Positions 1-10,138 of a DNA stretch of 64,000 bases are shown here, piece after piece (the first letter of the stretch is position 1; the number at the start of each line of letters is the position of its first letter). The notes beneath the pieces are model-generated. The model did not search any database. It had not been told where the DNA came from and saw nothing but the letters and a program-made list of their open reading frames with translations. The stretch covers positions 1-64,000 of the forward strand of contig DLMI01000234.1 in NCBI GenBank assembly GCA_002478145.1, given 5' to 3'. The stretch comes from Acidobacteria bacterium UBA7540. Lineage in GTDB: Bacteria; Acidobacteriota; Terriglobia; UBA7540. The position numbers and the translations under genes are program-made.

Positions 1-3000
1 ACTTGAGTGGCCGGTGATCCGCGATCCACAGATCGTTCTGCCTGGAGAAGGATCTGGAGGCCTCCAAGTGTTCCTTGCGGAGGTCCAGGCAAGAGAGGCC
101 ATCGATCATGGGGAAGTCCCGAGGGCTGAAGGCCACAGGGCCGCCATCCAGTTGTCCGCTGAGCGCGGGATGGCTGATATCACCGATTGGCGCCGTCTTT
201 AGGGAGGGCAGGGTCCTGATGAACATGACCCAATCGTCGTCGGCCGAGGCGACGAAGAGTTCCCGGCAGAACAGGCCGGCAAGTTCATGGACATGGATGT
301 AGGCCACGCCTCTGCGTCTGAGCAAGTCCCGGACCTCCGGGTCCTCGGCCATGCCCGTCCCTTCGACCGGGGGCAGCATCAACGCCTTGAAGCGGATGGC
401 GCCGTTCTTGCGGCGGAGGTATCGGAGTAGCGCCGACATCATGCGGTTGGCGGCAGCGTAGTTGGTCTGGCCGGGATTTCCCTGGATGGCCGCCACCGAG
501 GAGAGGCCCACGAAGAACCTCAAGCCCGCCCCCTCTGCCGCCGAGAATAGATTCCAAGCTCCCAGGAATTTAACGTCCGTTACCAGAGAAAAATCCTCGG
601 GGGTCATTTGGTCGAGGAAAGCGTCCCGGAGGACGCCGGCGCCGTGAATGATGCCGTCGATCCGGCCATAGCGGCCGGCCACCTCGCTCAGGGCAACACG
701 AACGGCCTCGGGGTCGGTTACATCACAGGCCAAGTACGTGGCTTCGATCCCTGAGGCATGCAAATCCGCCAGGGTCTGGGCGATCTCGCGGGTTCGGGAT
801 TTGTCAGGAGCAGATGCAGAAGACGAAGGTTCGGAGTGCGGCTCCAGGGGATGGGTGCATGGATCTACTTGGGTCCTGCCAAGAAAGACCAGGCGAGGCG
901 CGAAGGGCACCAAACTGCGGGCCAGGTGGGCGCTGATCCCCGTGGCGCCTCCAGACATGACTACAACGTCTCCGGGGTTCAACTTCAGACTTGGCGGATC
1001 GCCGAAGACCGCGGGGGCCAGGTGTCCCTGCGAGGTGAAGACCTTGCCTTCGCGATGAATGAGCTCCACCGCGGCGCAGCCCTTGTCCAGAGCGGCGCGC
1101 AGGGCCAGGGGCAGGTCGGCGTCTTGGTCGATTTCCAGCGTGCGAAACTGGACCGCGGGGTGTTCCTGGGCGGCGCTCAGGAACAGTCCGAGCAGCCCCT
1201 CCGTCAGCAGCCGACCAAGAGTGTCGGTATCCTCGCGTGCGTGAATCAGGACGACGAATTTCCTGGTTGGTGATTGGAGAAAGGCCTTCAGGAGTTGAAA
1301 GAGCCCAGTGAGCAGCCGCGAAACATCCGCCATGCCGGCCAACCGTTCCAACCCGTCTTGAGGCAAGGTGATGACCAGCCCCGCGAGGGAGGCGAGGCCC
1401 GAGATTCTCTCTGAGGTCCTGGTGACTCCCGCGGCGGTCAGAATGTCGTGGCCCTCTTCGCCCGGCCCCAAGTCCTCTGGCATGAATGGCAGGGGAAATG
1501 TTTCAACACCATAATCCTGGCGGAGCAGGTCGCCCGCACCTTTGGCCAGTGCGTCATCCCGGTCGGGCGAGAGGAGGAGGACGGCCTCGCCGGGGCTCAA
1601 TTCCACGGGCATGGAAGCTGTCGGCTCGATAGGGGCGAGGCTGAATACGAGCCGCTTCAGACGCGCCTCATCCGCTGACGGCTCCGGGATTCCGGCCGGC
1701 GCCGCGCCGGGGTCAGCCGCCTTGGCGGCGGGCCGCTCGCCGACGCCTTCCTGCCGGGCGACGATTGCGGAGATCCGCTGGGCGATGTCTCTTACAGTGC
1801 GGACATGGATAAAGTCCTCCAATTCAATGGTGATCCCGAAGTGGCGTTCCGCAGCATCCATGATGACCGGCAGACGGCTGGAGCGGATGGAGAGGTCCCT
1901 TCTGAGATCCATATCGAGTTGGATTTCGTCCCGGTTGAACCCGGTGGCATCCATGATGATGCGAATAATCGCCTCCAGGTGGTCCTGACGCTCAGGCCCT
2001 TCGGCAAGGGCCGGGGCGGCCCGTCCGTCCGGGGCGGCCGGGGGGCGATCGAGGGGGCGGGAGGACCGTTCTCCGGCTGGGGCGTGGAGGTGAGACTCGG
2101 GAGCCTTCCTGAATGCCGGGAGGGAGACGAACCGCGGTTCTCCCCGAACCTGTAGATGCCCGTGGACGAAGAGCTGCGCCAGGGCGGTCTGGTACGTGTG
2201 GCTTTCCGCGGTGGGCAGGCAGGTCTGGAGGCATAGCGGTTCATGGAGCGTGTCGGCGATGAGATTGCTCAATATGTCGCCGGGGCCCACCTCCACGAAG
2301 AGCCGGACCCCGTAGTCATTCCAAAGGGTCTGGACGTTATTCATCCAATGGACGGTAGATTCCAGGTGAGACATTAGAATGCGCCTGATCTCACCGGGAT
2401 CTGATGGATACGGTGCCATGGTTGTGTTGGAGATGACAGGGACCTGCGGGGAATGAAATGGGATGGAGGCAACGTACGCCTCGAGCTCATCATGGATAAC
2501 CCTCATGATAGGAGAATGGAAGGCCATGCTGACCCGCAAGAGGGTGAACCGGTAGCTCAAGTGCTTCAGGTCTTGGCCGAGATTTTTGATGGCCTCGGTG
2601 TGGCCGCTGAGCACCACCTGGTTCGGGGCATTGATGTTGCCAATATGGACATCCTTCCGGCCATGGAGCATCTTCCGCAGCAGATCCATGGGGGCGTCCG
2701 TGGCCGCCATGGCGCCGGGGTCCAGGTGCCCGGCGGCGGCCTTGTCCATGCAGAGGGCCCTCTTATTCACAATTCTAAACCCGTCCTCCGGGGAATAGAC
2801 GCCAGCCAGGCACAAGGCGGTCAGCTCGCCCAAACTGTGGCCGGCCATAGCCACAGGGTGGATACCAAGAGAGATGAGGTATCGAGCCATGGCGTATTCC
2901 AAGGTGAACAGGGCAGGTTGTTGCCACCGGGTCTTCTGAAGGTTCTCCTCTCGATCGTGGAACAATAGGTGAAGGAGGTCGAAGTCCGCTGCAGCCGCAG

Positions 3001-6000
3001 CCCGATCCATCCACTCTTTGATGATGGGAAAGGACTCGTAGAGCGCCTGGCCCATGCCGGCATAGTGGGCCCCCTGTCCGGGAAAGACCAGAGCAAGCGG
3101 CGGCACGGGCGGATCCTCGGGGCTGAGGAAGAGGCCCTGCAGCGCCAGGGAACGCGCTGCCTTGGGTGAGGCGACCGCTGCTTCGGCCAGGGAGGCGGAG
3201 CGCTCGATGACCGTGAGGGCCTCTTCGGCAGATGGTGCGACAACGGCCATCCGGAAGGTGCGGCCTCCCATCTCGGTCCGGAAGAAAGAGACGCCCTGGA
3301 GCGCTGCAAGGCCATCGGCTGTCTCCGCGGCGAGACGTGCCTCTCGGCCCGTGGAGACCAGGATCGTGTCCTCACCATCCAGGGCCTGCTCCACCTGGAC
3401 CACGTAGTTGGAACCTCCAAACCCGAAAGCGTTGACCTGAAGCCTTCTTGGCAGGCCGGCCCGGCGCTGCCAATCAAACGGCTCTGAGGCGACACGGAAG
3501 CCCGATCCTTCCAAGTCGATTTCGGGGTCTGGATGGCGATAGTTGAGGGTCGGGGGGAAAACCCCGGCCTTCATAGCCATGACTCCGCGAATGAGGTCGT
3601 TAAGGCCCGAGGCGCCCAGGGTGTGTCCGATTTGGGACTTCAATGAAGTGATCACCGTGGTCTTGGAGTGATCGTAGACCGCCCTCAGGGTCCGCACCTC
3701 CTCCGCGTCCCCTTGTCGCGTACTAGTGCCATGGCATTCCACCAGGTCCACGGCCTCTGGCCCATAGGGCAAGCCGCGGAACGAGGCGCGCATGGCGATT
3801 TCCTGGGTGACACTGGAGGGCTCGACCATGCCCAGATGGTCGTTGCTTGCGCCCATGCCGGTGATGACCGCATGGACCGGGGCCCCTCTGTCGCGGGCCA
3901 AGCTCTCGCGCTCGATGACGATCATGCCCCCGCCTTCGCCGAGGACCATCCCGTCTCTTTCGGCATCGAAGGGGCAGGAGGCTTCGTGAGGCGGCCGCGG
4001 CCGTCCCGACAACCCGTAAAGAGCGCCCAGGGCGGAGAATTCCAGGAAATGCAGATGCGTGAGGTTATCCTCGCCCCCGCCGACGATGGCGGCGTCGATG
4101 ATGCCGTTGCGGATCATCTGCAGGGCGCTGTAAAGCGCGACCAGGGAGGTGGCGCAGGCGGCGGAGACCGAATAGCTGGGCCCCATGAAGCCATAGCGGT
4201 TGCAGATGAAGCCGGGGGCGGTGCAGTTGAGTCGGCCCAGAAGCGTGGTGTCGTCCGGGGCTATGCGACCGGACTTCACCTCCCGTTCGATAGCGCTCTC
4301 CTGATCCGGGGTGAGGGGAATGGCCCGCTTGATGGCGGAAAGGATTTCATGCACGTACTCCCTGATAATCATATCGGTGAGGGTGCCCGCCGCCTCTCCG
4401 GAGTTCTGGGAGATGAGGACCGCGATGCGCTCGCGCGGGATACCTGACTCCAGGATGCCGGAGGCCCGGATGGCCCTTTGCGCCAGCCACATGGTGATCC
4501 TGGTGGCCGAGGTCATGGTCCGGAAATCCTGGGGGGGGATCCCTAGTTCATCGCGTGAGACATGAAAGTCCACGAAGGCGCCCACCTGGCAGTAGGTCTT
4601 GTCCGTGACGCGCGGCCGCGGATCATAAAAGCGGTCGTGATTCCACCTGGAAGACGGCACCAAGGTAACGCCGCTCTTCATGGCCAAGCTTGCCTCCCAG
4701 ACCTCTTCCGGACTCTTGCCGAGGGCATTGAGGACGCTCATCCCGGTGATGGCCACCCGGTCGCGATCATCTCTCAGGCGGGCGACGCCCATTTGTGTCC
4801 GGCCAACCCCGGGGGTTGGGGTTTCCGCGGGTAGCGGCGCGTCGGGTGAAGGCGCCGCGGTTTTTGCCGTCGACGTCGCAAAGGGCTGATGGAGCAAGAG
4901 CGGGCCTTCGGCCAACTCGCGATGAAAGGACTCCAGCTTCTGGACTTTATTGATCAGTCCGGCGCAGGATCCGCTCATGAATTGCCCGCGTTCCAGACAC
5001 GCCTGCTCATCCAGCGGCCGCCCGCTTCGGCGGTCCACGCCTCGGGCCGCGACGAAGAGGCTGCCGGCGGTCATCTCCTCCATTTTCTTGCGGAAAGACT
5101 GCTCGTCCTGGTGGCCCGCGGCAAACTCCCTTTCCAGAGCTAAGATGGCGGTCACTCTCGGGGTCCTCAAGGAGCGCACCCGGAGTCCGGTGCTTTGGCC
5201 CGAAACGACCGTTCCCCCCGGCGGCGATTCCACGATCATCCGCTGATAGAGGGCCGCCAAGGCGCCCATTTCAACGATCTCCTGAGTGGCCAGATAGGCC
5301 GTGCCCATCTGGATGGCGTCGGCGCCGAGCAGGCCGGCCATGAAGGCGGTTTCCCGATTGAAGATGCCCCCGGCCAGGATCACCCGACAGTCCTGGAACA
5401 GGGATGGCTGGCGACGTTTGAGGTCCAGCACCATTTGCGCCAGGGTGAGCGTGCTATGTTGCCCCACATGGCCGCCGGCCTCGTAGCCCTCGCAGACCAC
5501 GTAGCGGACGCCCGCTTCCAGGGCGAGCTTCAACAGGGCCTCATCAGGGGCGATATACACGACGCCAATGCCGCATTGCAGCAATTCTCTTATGGGGGAG
5601 AGATCTCCTCCGGCGATCCAGACAAAAGGGGGTCGGTGTTGCTTTATCCAGTCCAGGTGCGTTTCCCGGAACAGGTTCTCGGCCAGGGAGACGACATTCA
5701 CCGCATACGGGCGTCCGCCCATGATCTCCGGCAAGCTTCCCAGCCTGCGGTCACGGGCCTGGGCATCCATCAGGCCGAGGGCAATGGTGGGCAGTCCGCC
5801 GGCATCAGCAATCTCGCGGGCAAACTCCGGGATATCGGTGATCGAGGACATGGCGCCCTGGATAAAGGGGTACTTGATGCCCATCTCCCGGGCTACGGGG
5901 CTGCCCAGGAAGCAATACTTCTTCGCCTCGGCTGTGCCGCACAAGTTCAGCATCTCCCCCATGAAGGCTTTCACAGCCTTCTCGGTTCCGGTGCCAAAAC

Positions 6001-6925
6001 GCTCGGCAAACGACGCGGCAAAGGCCGCCTCCACGCCCAGAGGGATGACCTCGCTTTGGGTGAAATGGCTGTCCAGGGGGTGGAGGGCGCTGGCCTGCAC
6101 TTGGCCGACGAAGGCACGCCGGCTTTCGTCCGTGATCTCGGAGGCGCACAGCGAGTCCTCGAACGCCTGGATCTTCTTGAAGGCCAGCGAGTTCCCCTTG
6201 TTGAAAAGGCGACACGGAACCTGCAGGTCCAAGCCCACCAGAGCAGTGGAATCCATGCGGAGTCTGGCGAGTTGCTGGCGTTGGTGATCGTCCATGACCA
6301 CCAAATCAGTCAGCCAGTGGACGCTCTCGAAGACGATGCCGGCGGCTCCGGTGGACAGGAAGGCCGCGGCCGCCTCGGGGGTGGAGACGCCGCCCCAGAT
6401 GAGGACGTCCAGAGACTTCGCATAGGCGTGCAACATTTCCTTGGCCACCGAATAGAGGACCAAGGTCGTCTCCCCGCTTACGAATCCTGCAGCCTCGCAG
6501 CCCTTTAGGACTATGCGCCCGATGCCCGAACCATCCTTGACCATCGCGGCCAGGAGAGGCACGTCCCCGACAATGGGAAAGCAGCGGTAGTCTTCCGACA
6601 AGGTCCGCAGTCGCCGTTGAAAGGCCGAAGGATCCCCCGCGAAGAACTGGGACTGGCATTCTATCCAGAGATTCCGGGCGCCTGTTTCCTTCAGGAGCTG
6701 GCCGACGGATGGATTCATCAGGGCGGAGGTGGAAATCCTGATATCGCTGACATGGCCAGCAGGGTCGGCCGTTTGTAAGAACGAATGCAGTGCTTCCAGC
6801 CCCATCGTGGAAAAATCGAAGATGGCCCGGCTGCCCGTGCGTTGCGCCATTTCGGACACTGGAGCACTTATCTCGCCAGGTCTCCAGACAAAAGCAATGA
6901 TGGGAACTTGCCCCTCAGCCAACAT
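1..6925 (-). CDS. PUFA-synthase-like type I polyketide/fatty acid megasynthase (partial, runs off left edge)
   Basis: One uninterrupted reading frame of about 2,308 codons with no stop before the window edge. The start ATG lies 7 nt after a GGAGGT ribosome site. Domains in order: a degenerate nitronate-monooxygenase/PfaD-like barrel (about residues 1-330); a second, intact-looking one with the EAGGHVG flavin motif (about 340-650); a ketosynthase (from about 723) with the nucleophile in SAACATSL (about 923) and histidines in ECHGTSTRQGD and KSQIGHTLGASG; a malonyl/acyltransferase with GHSLGEL (about 1362); one ACP (about 1675) whose serine sits in IRSS instead of DSL; a ketoreductase with GGATGIS (about 1990) and a YAAANRMM active-site segment; and the start of a dehydratase-like hotdog fold (WIADHRPL) at the edge. 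It probably makes a reduced acyl chain iteratively. It follows the GNAT gene by 44 bp, so they are likely co-transcribed. The product is inferred, not shown. Confidence 0.85.
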   Translation of the reverse strand, partial: MLAEGQVPIIAFVWRPGEISAPVSEMAQRTGSRAIFDFSTMGLEALHSFLQTADPAGHVSDIRISTSALMNPSVGQLLKETGARNLWIECQSQFFAGDPSAFQRRLRTLSEDYRCFPIVGDVPLLAAMVKDGSGIGRIVLKGCEAAGFVSGETTLVLYSVAKEMLHAYAKSLDVLIWGGVSTPEAAAAFLSTGAAGIVFESVHWLTDLVVMDDHQRQQLARLRMDSTALVGLDLQVPCRLFNKGNSLAFKKIQAFEDSLCASEITDESRRAFVGQVQASALHPLDSHFTQSEVIPLGVEAAFAASFAERFGTGTEKAVKAFMGEMLNLCGTAEAKKYCFLGSPVAREMGIKYPFIQGAMSSITDIPEFAREIADAGGLPTIALGLMDAQARDRRLGSLPEIMGGRPYAVNVVSLAENLFRETHLDWIKQHRPPFVWIAGGDLSPIRELLQCGIGVVYIAPDEALLKLALEAGVRYVVCEGYEAGGHVGQHSTLTLAQMVLDLKRRQPSLFQDCRVILAGGIFNRETAFMAGLLGADAIQMGTAYLATQEIVEMGALAALYQRMIVESPPGGTVVSGQSTGLRVRSLRTPRVTAILALEREFAAGHQDEQSFRKKMEEMTAGSLFVAARGVDRRSGRPLDEQACLERGQFMSGSCAGLINKVQKLESFHRELAEGPLLLHQPFATSTAKTAAPSPDAPLPAETPTPGVGRTQMGVARLRDDRDRVAITGMSVLNALGKSPEEVWEASLAMKSGVTLVPSSRWNHDRFYDPRPRVTDKTYCQVGAFVDFHVSRDELGIPPQDFRTMTSATRITMWLAQRAIRASGILESGIPRERIAVLISQNSGEAAGTLTDMIIREYVHEILSAIKRAIPLTPDQESAIEREVKSGRIAPDDTTLLGRLNCTAPGFICNRYGFMGPSYSVSAACATSLVALYSALQMIRNGIIDAAIVGGGEDNLTHLHFLEFSALGALYGLSGRPRPPHEASCPFDAERDGMVLGEGGGMIVIERESLARDRGAPVHAVITGMGASNDHLGMVEPSSVTQEIAMRASFRGLPYGPEAVDLVECHGTSTRQGDAEEVRTLRAVYDHSKTTVITSLKSQIGHTLGASGLNDLIRGVMAMKAGVFPPTLNYRHPDPEIDLEGSGFRVASEPFDWQRRAGLPRRLQVNAFGFGGSNYVVQVEQALDGEDTILVSTGREARLAAETADGLAALQGVSFFRTEMGGRTFRMAVVAPSAEEALTVIERSASLAEAAVASPKAARSLALQGLFLSPEDPPVPPLALVFPGQGAHYAGMGQALYESFPIIKEWMDRAAAAADFDLLHLLFHDREENLQKTRWQQPALFTLEYAMARYLISLGIHPVAMAGHSLGELTALCLAGVYSPEDGFRIVNKRALCMDKAAAGHLDPGAMAATDAPMDLLRKMLHGRKDVHIGNINAPNQVVLSGHTEAIKNLGQDLKHLSYRFTLLRVSMAFHSPIMRVIHDELEAYVASIPFHSPQVPVISNTTMAPYPSDPGEIRRILMSHLESTVHWMNNVQTLWNDYGVRLFVEVGPGDILSNLIADTLHEPLCLQTCLPTAESHTYQTALAQLFVHGHLQVRGEPRFVSLPAFRKAPESHLHAPAGERSSRPLDRPPAAPDGRAAPALAEGPERQDHLEAIIRIIMDATGFNRDEIQLDMDLRRDLSIRSSRLPVIMDAAERHFGITIELEDFIHVRTVRDIAQRISAIVARQEGVGERPAAKAADPGAAPAGIPEPSADEARLKRLVFSLAPIEPTASMPVELSPGEAVLLLSPDRDDALAKGAGDLLRQDYGVETFPLPFMPEDLGPGEEGHDILTAAGVTRTSERISGLASLAGLVITLPQDGLERLAGMADVSRLLTGLFQLLKAFLQSPTRKFVVLIHAREDTDTLGRLLTEGLLGLFLSAAQEHPAVQFRTLEIDQDADLPLALRAALDKGCAAVELIHREGKVFTSQGHLAPAVFGDPPSLKLNPGDVVVMSGGATGISAHLARSLVPFAPRLVFLGRTQVDPCTHPLEPHSEPSSSASAPDKSRTREIAQTLADLHASGIEATYLACDVTDPEAVRVALSEVAGRYGRIDGIIHGAGVLRDAFLDQMTPEDFSLVTDVKFLGAWNLFSAAEGAGLRFFVGLSSVAAIQGNPGQTNYAAANRMMSALLRYLRRKNGAIRFKALMLPPVEGTGMAEDPEVRDLLRRRGVAYIHVHELAGLFCRELFVASADDDWVMFIRTLPSLKTAPIGDISHPALSGQLDGGPVAFSPRDFPMIDGLSCLDLRKEHLEASRSFSRQNDLWIADHRPLK

Positions 6926-6969
6926 GCCCAGACCTCCAATGCAATGCCAGACGTTTACGCGACGCGGAA

Positions 6970-8121
6970 TTACAAAGATTTTCTGAATATGCGATATCTC
7001 TTATATGGTCTTGCGCCCGCTTCCACGGCCAAGGTGTTGACGGCCGCATTGTCCTCCAGGGTCCAGCCCAGCTCCAGAGAACGGTATTTGTCCTTTTGCC
7101 GCACAACCTCAAAGATGTGGTGGAAGGCCAACATGGGGATTCCCAATTGCCGGTACTTGTCCCTGATCCCGAACAACAAACAACGCAATCCGGCGATCTC
7201 CCGGCGATAGAGGAGCGCCTTCAGCAAACCCAGCAGGCCGATCCGCCCGTTGAGACGCTTGAGCAATGGGTTGATGTCGGGGAAGATTACACAGAACGCC
7301 GCTGGTTCGTCCTCGTAATAGATGAAGAAAGCCAGGTCGGGATCCGCGAAGGTCATCACGCTCTTCTGAATTTCCCGCATCTCCTCATCGCTCAGGGGGA
7401 CGAAACCCCAGTTAGCAGACCAGGAGTCATTGTAGAGCTCCTTGATCAGGGCAAACTCGGCGTCCTCATCCTTGGGACGAAAGGGCCGGATGCGGATGCC
7501 TTTTTTTCCGGCTATCCGCCCAGCCAGACTATCCATCCACTCGGGAAGCCGGTAATCGCCATCGATCAGGAAGGCGAGCAAGTCCTTCTCTTTGGCGAAA
7601 CCGCACGATTCGACCAAGCTGGAGTAGTACGGCGGGTTGTAAGGCATCATCAACGTCGGCAGATAATCGAAGCCCTCGACGAGCAACCCGAGCTCGTAAT
7701 TGGTGGACGGGTTGAGCGGCCCCCTGAGGAAGGCCATGCCCTTCAGGCGAGCCCACGTCTCCACGGCGGAAAAGAGGGCTTTGGCCGCCGCTGGATCGTC
7801 AGCGCATTCGAAGAATCCCCAAATGCCCATCCGTTCGCCGTGGAACTCATTATAGCAACGATCAATTATGCCCGCGATCCTGCCCACCACCTGCGAACCG
7901 CGCAGGGCCAGAAAGAGCCGGCGCTCGGCAGACGACCAGAAAGGGTGCCGGCGGGGATCCAGCAGCCGGCGAACCTCCTTCTTAAGGGGAGGAACCCATC
8001 TGGGGTACTCGGCATAGAGATTCCAGGGGAGGTTGATGAAGTCTTTTAGTTCCGAACCTCCTTCAACAACAACGATCTCGATGCCGGCCGTGAGCGTTCC
8101 GTTTGAGACGGGGTTTTCCAT
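6970..8121 (-). CDS. GNAT-fold acyltransferase of YghO type, candidate ceramide N-acyltransferase
   Basis: The protein has 383 residues. The first third (PRWVPPLKKEVRRLLD, then LFLALRGSQVVGRIAGIID) and the last third (GIRDKYRQLGIPMLAFHH, then ELGWTLEDNAAVNTLAVEAGA) show the fold and terminal signature of the YghO-like branch of the GNAT superfamily. No signal peptide or membrane segment is visible, so it should be cytoplasmic or peripheral. From memory, the ceramide synthase described in Caulobacter belongs to a GNAT-like family of this kind. The position between a megasynthase and a serine-palmitoyltransferase-like gene supports N-acylation of a long-chain base, but this is inference. A GAGGTG stretch about 10 nt upstream supports the start. 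The gene opens the transcript that continues into the megasynthase. Confidence 0.75.
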   Translation of the reverse strand: MENPVSNGTLTAGIEIVVVEGGSELKDFINLPWNLYAEYPRWVPPLKKEVRRLLDPRRHPFWSSAERRLFLALRGSQVVGRIAGIIDRCYNEFHGERMGIWGFFECADDPAAAKALFSAVETWARLKGMAFLRGPLNPSTNYELGLLVEGFDYLPTLMMPYNPPYYSSLVESCGFAKEKDLLAFLIDGDYRLPEWMDSLAGRIAGKKGIRIRPFRPKDEDAEFALIKELYNDSWSANWGFVPLSDEEMREIQKSVMTFADPDLAFFIYYEDEPAAFCVIFPDINPLLKRLNGRIGLLGLLKALLYRREIAGLRCLLFGIRDKYRQLGIPMLAFHHIFEVVRQKDKYRSLELGWTLEDNAAVNTLAVEAGARPYKRYRIFRKSL

Positions 8122-8360
8122 ATGACTGCCACCTCACGATCACCGTGAAGGAATTCTACTTCATTATCTCCCGTTCGCGTAGTACCGCAAGCCCAATTTG
8201 GGCGATGAAAACCGCCAGTCCTGACCAATTTTGCAGAAGCTTTTTCAATCGTTGGGCCGGCGCCGCCCAGCCACAAGTGTTGGTTCTTAAATAGAGAACC
8301 GCGTATAATCCCGACAAGAGTCATGGTTGGTGATTGTTGCCGCCCGGCAGAGGTACGACG

Positions 8361-9389
8361 ATGAAAACCAGGGATGCAGAATCCGTGCTGGTCACCGGGG
8401 CCAGCGGCTTTATCGGACAGCACCTGGTGCGCCGGCTGATCGAGCGTGGCGACCGGGTGTCGTGCCTGGTGCGGGCCACGTCGCGCATCGACGAACTACG
8501 ATCATCAGGCGCCCAACTCATCGTGGGCGATGCGACCGATCGCGCTGGCATTGAACGCGCGCTGGCGGAGTCGCAGGCAGGCGTGGTGTTCCACTTGGCG
8601 GGCCTGCTGAAGGCCCTGCGGACAGAAGATTTTCTACGCGTGAACGCCGGCGGCGTCGAATCCGTCGCGGCTGCCTGTGCGGACCGCGCCCAGCGGCCGG
8701 TGTTGATCGTGGTTTCCTCGCTGGCCGCGGCGGGGCCTTGCGCCGGCGACCAACCTCGCGTGGAAGGCGATTCGCCCGCGCCTGTTTCCGCCTACGGTCG
8801 CAGCAAGCTAGCGGGCGAGCTGGCGGCGGCCAAGTATGCCACCAGGCTGTCGATCACCGTGGTGCGTCCGCCGATCGTCTTTGGTCCCGGCGATAGGGGC
8901 GTGCTGGAAATGTTCCGGCCGATCGCCCACTCGGGGCTGCATGTCGTGCCCTGCTGGGAGGAACGACGCGTTTCGCTGATCCACGTGGCCGACTTGGTCT
9001 CACTCCTGCTCCTGGCAGCCGAGAAAGGCGAGCGTCTTCACCCCGACGGAGCGCCGGGCCAGGGTGTCTACTTCGTGGCGGCGGAGCACGATCCGACGTA
9101 TGCCGAACTGGGGCAGGCCATGGCTATGGCATTGGGAAAGAAGCGGGCCATGGTAGTGCATATGCCGGAACCGCTCGCGCGGCTGGTCGGGCTTTGCGGC
9201 GACGCGCTGGGGCGCGTGCGGCAACGTGCCGGTTGGGTGAACAGCGACAAGATGGCCGAAGCCCTGGCCGGGTCGTGGACGTGCTCATCCGCCAAGGCCC
9301 GTATGCAGTTGGGTTGCTCCCCCGCGGCCACGTTGGCCGAACGCCTGGGCGAAACGGCCCAATGGTATCGCCAGGCCGGATGGCTCTGA
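8361..9389 (+). CDS. NAD(P)-dependent epimerase/dehydratase-like extended SDR (CerR-like candidate)
   Basis: The protein has 342 residues counted from the ATG that follows AGAGG. The N-terminus VLVTGASGFIGQHL is the glycine-rich Rossmann motif, and SAYGRSKLAGE supplies the catalytic Tyr-x3-Lys. VVRPPIVFGPGDRG and the ISLIHVADLV-like segment are typical of 3-beta-HSD/epimerase enzymes. It is the only plus-strand gene in the left block. It diverges from the GNAT gene across about 240 bp and converges on the PAP2 gene. In bacterial sphingolipid loci an SDR of this annotation (CerR) reduces the keto intermediate, which is the most economical role here. A nucleotide-sugar or sterol-type dehydratase cannot be excluded from sequence alone. 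Confidence 0.8.
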   Translation: MKTRDAESVLVTGASGFIGQHLVRRLIERGDRVSCLVRATSRIDELRSSGAQLIVGDATDRAGIERALAESQAGVVFHLAGLLKALRTEDFLRVNAGGVESVAAACADRAQRPVLIVVSSLAAAGPCAGDQPRVEGDSPAPVSAYGRSKLAGELAAAKYATRLSITVVRPPIVFGPGDRGVLEMFRPIAHSGLHVVPCWEERRVSLIHVADLVSLLLLAAEKGERLHPDGAPGQGVYFVAAEHDPTYAELGQAMAMALGKKRAMVVHMPEPLARLVGLCGDALGRVRQRAGWVNSDKMAEALAGSWTCSSAKARMQLGCSPAATLAERLGETAQWYRQAGWL

Positions 9390-9445
9390 GCCTGCGCGGC
9401 AGTTTGGATCCTGCGTCTGGCCGACGGCCGGTGCGCCCGTGTCGG

Positions 9446-10102
9446 TCAGGCCTGGAGATTCCCGCCAAGGGGGAAGAATCGCAGATAAAGCCCGGCCCAG
9501 GCCGCGCCCAGCGCGATACCGGCAACCAAGTCAACCGCGACGTGCTGCTTGGTGGCCAACGTGGCATACAGGATGCCGAGGCACCAGAGCCAGCTCAGGC
9601 TGCGAGCCAGACCGCGATCGCCGAGGTGCCGGGCCATGCGATCAATGCAAATGGCCGAGAAGACGGCGAAGGCCGCGTGGAGTGAGGGGCAGGCGTTGCC
9701 CGGCCCGTCGATGGCGATGAGGGGCCGGTAGGCGGCGCTGTCCGGTCGAGGAATGGCTGTTGGCCAGAAGAGAAAGATGACGAGTCCCACCAGGCAAAGT
9801 CCGCTCACGGCCAGGCAGCAGGCGTTCAGATCCCGCTTGTTTTTCAGCAACCAGGGAGCAAGCGGAATATATAGGTAGAGCGACAGGTACAGCGGCAAAG
9901 CGCCAGGCTGGAAAGCGATCAGCCGGTCCAGGGCGGTGGTCGGCATTTCCCGCACGGGGAAGAGGTGGAAGCCGAGCAGCAGGAAGTAACCGATAAAGAA
10001 GGCGATGACATTGATCGCCCCGGCCATCAGTTTGAAGCGCCAATGGGCCTTCAGCCTTGCGCCAAGCCAAGCCGTTTCTTGAGTGCTCCGGGTCGGGGTC
10101 AT
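9446..10102 (-). CDS. PAP2-superfamily membrane enzyme, Aur1/inositolphosphotransferase-like
   Basis: The 218-residue protein has about six hydrophobic segments. The PAP2 motifs are present in the variant form seen in fungal Aur1 and in PAP2_3 proteins: CPSLHAAFAVF (second histidine motif) and KQHVAVDLVAG (third motif, His and Asp). The first motif (K-x6-RP) is not obvious, which also fits the Aur1-like branch rather than classical phosphatidate phosphatases. Members of that branch move a phospho-head group onto ceramide. Located beside an SDR and a serine-palmitoyltransferase-like gene, it may attach or remove a phospho-head group on a sphingolipid. A simple lipid phosphatase is the alternative. 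It ends 56 bp from the convergent SDR gene. Confidence 0.75.
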   Translation of the reverse strand: MTPTRSTQETAWLGARLKAHWRFKLMAGAINVIAFFIGYFLLLGFHLFPVREMPTTALDRLIAFQPGALPLYLSLYLYIPLAPWLLKNKRDLNACCLAVSGLCLVGLVIFLFWPTAIPRPDSAAYRPLIAIDGPGNACPSLHAAFAVFSAICIDRMARHLGDRGLARSLSWLWCLGILYATLATKQHVAVDLVAGIALGAAWAGLYLRFFPLGGNLQA

Positions 10103-10138
10103 GAATCTTCTCTGTCTCGCGGCACGAAAGGGAGGCGG

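Noticed and set aside
5195..6508. A 437-codon plus-strand reading in the megasynthase region
   Set aside because: The opposite strand has a continuous frame with flavin-barrel motifs; the plus reading has none.
9194..9685. A plus-strand reading overlapping the end of the SDR gene and the PAP2 gene
   Set aside because: No domain features; both real genes cover the region.
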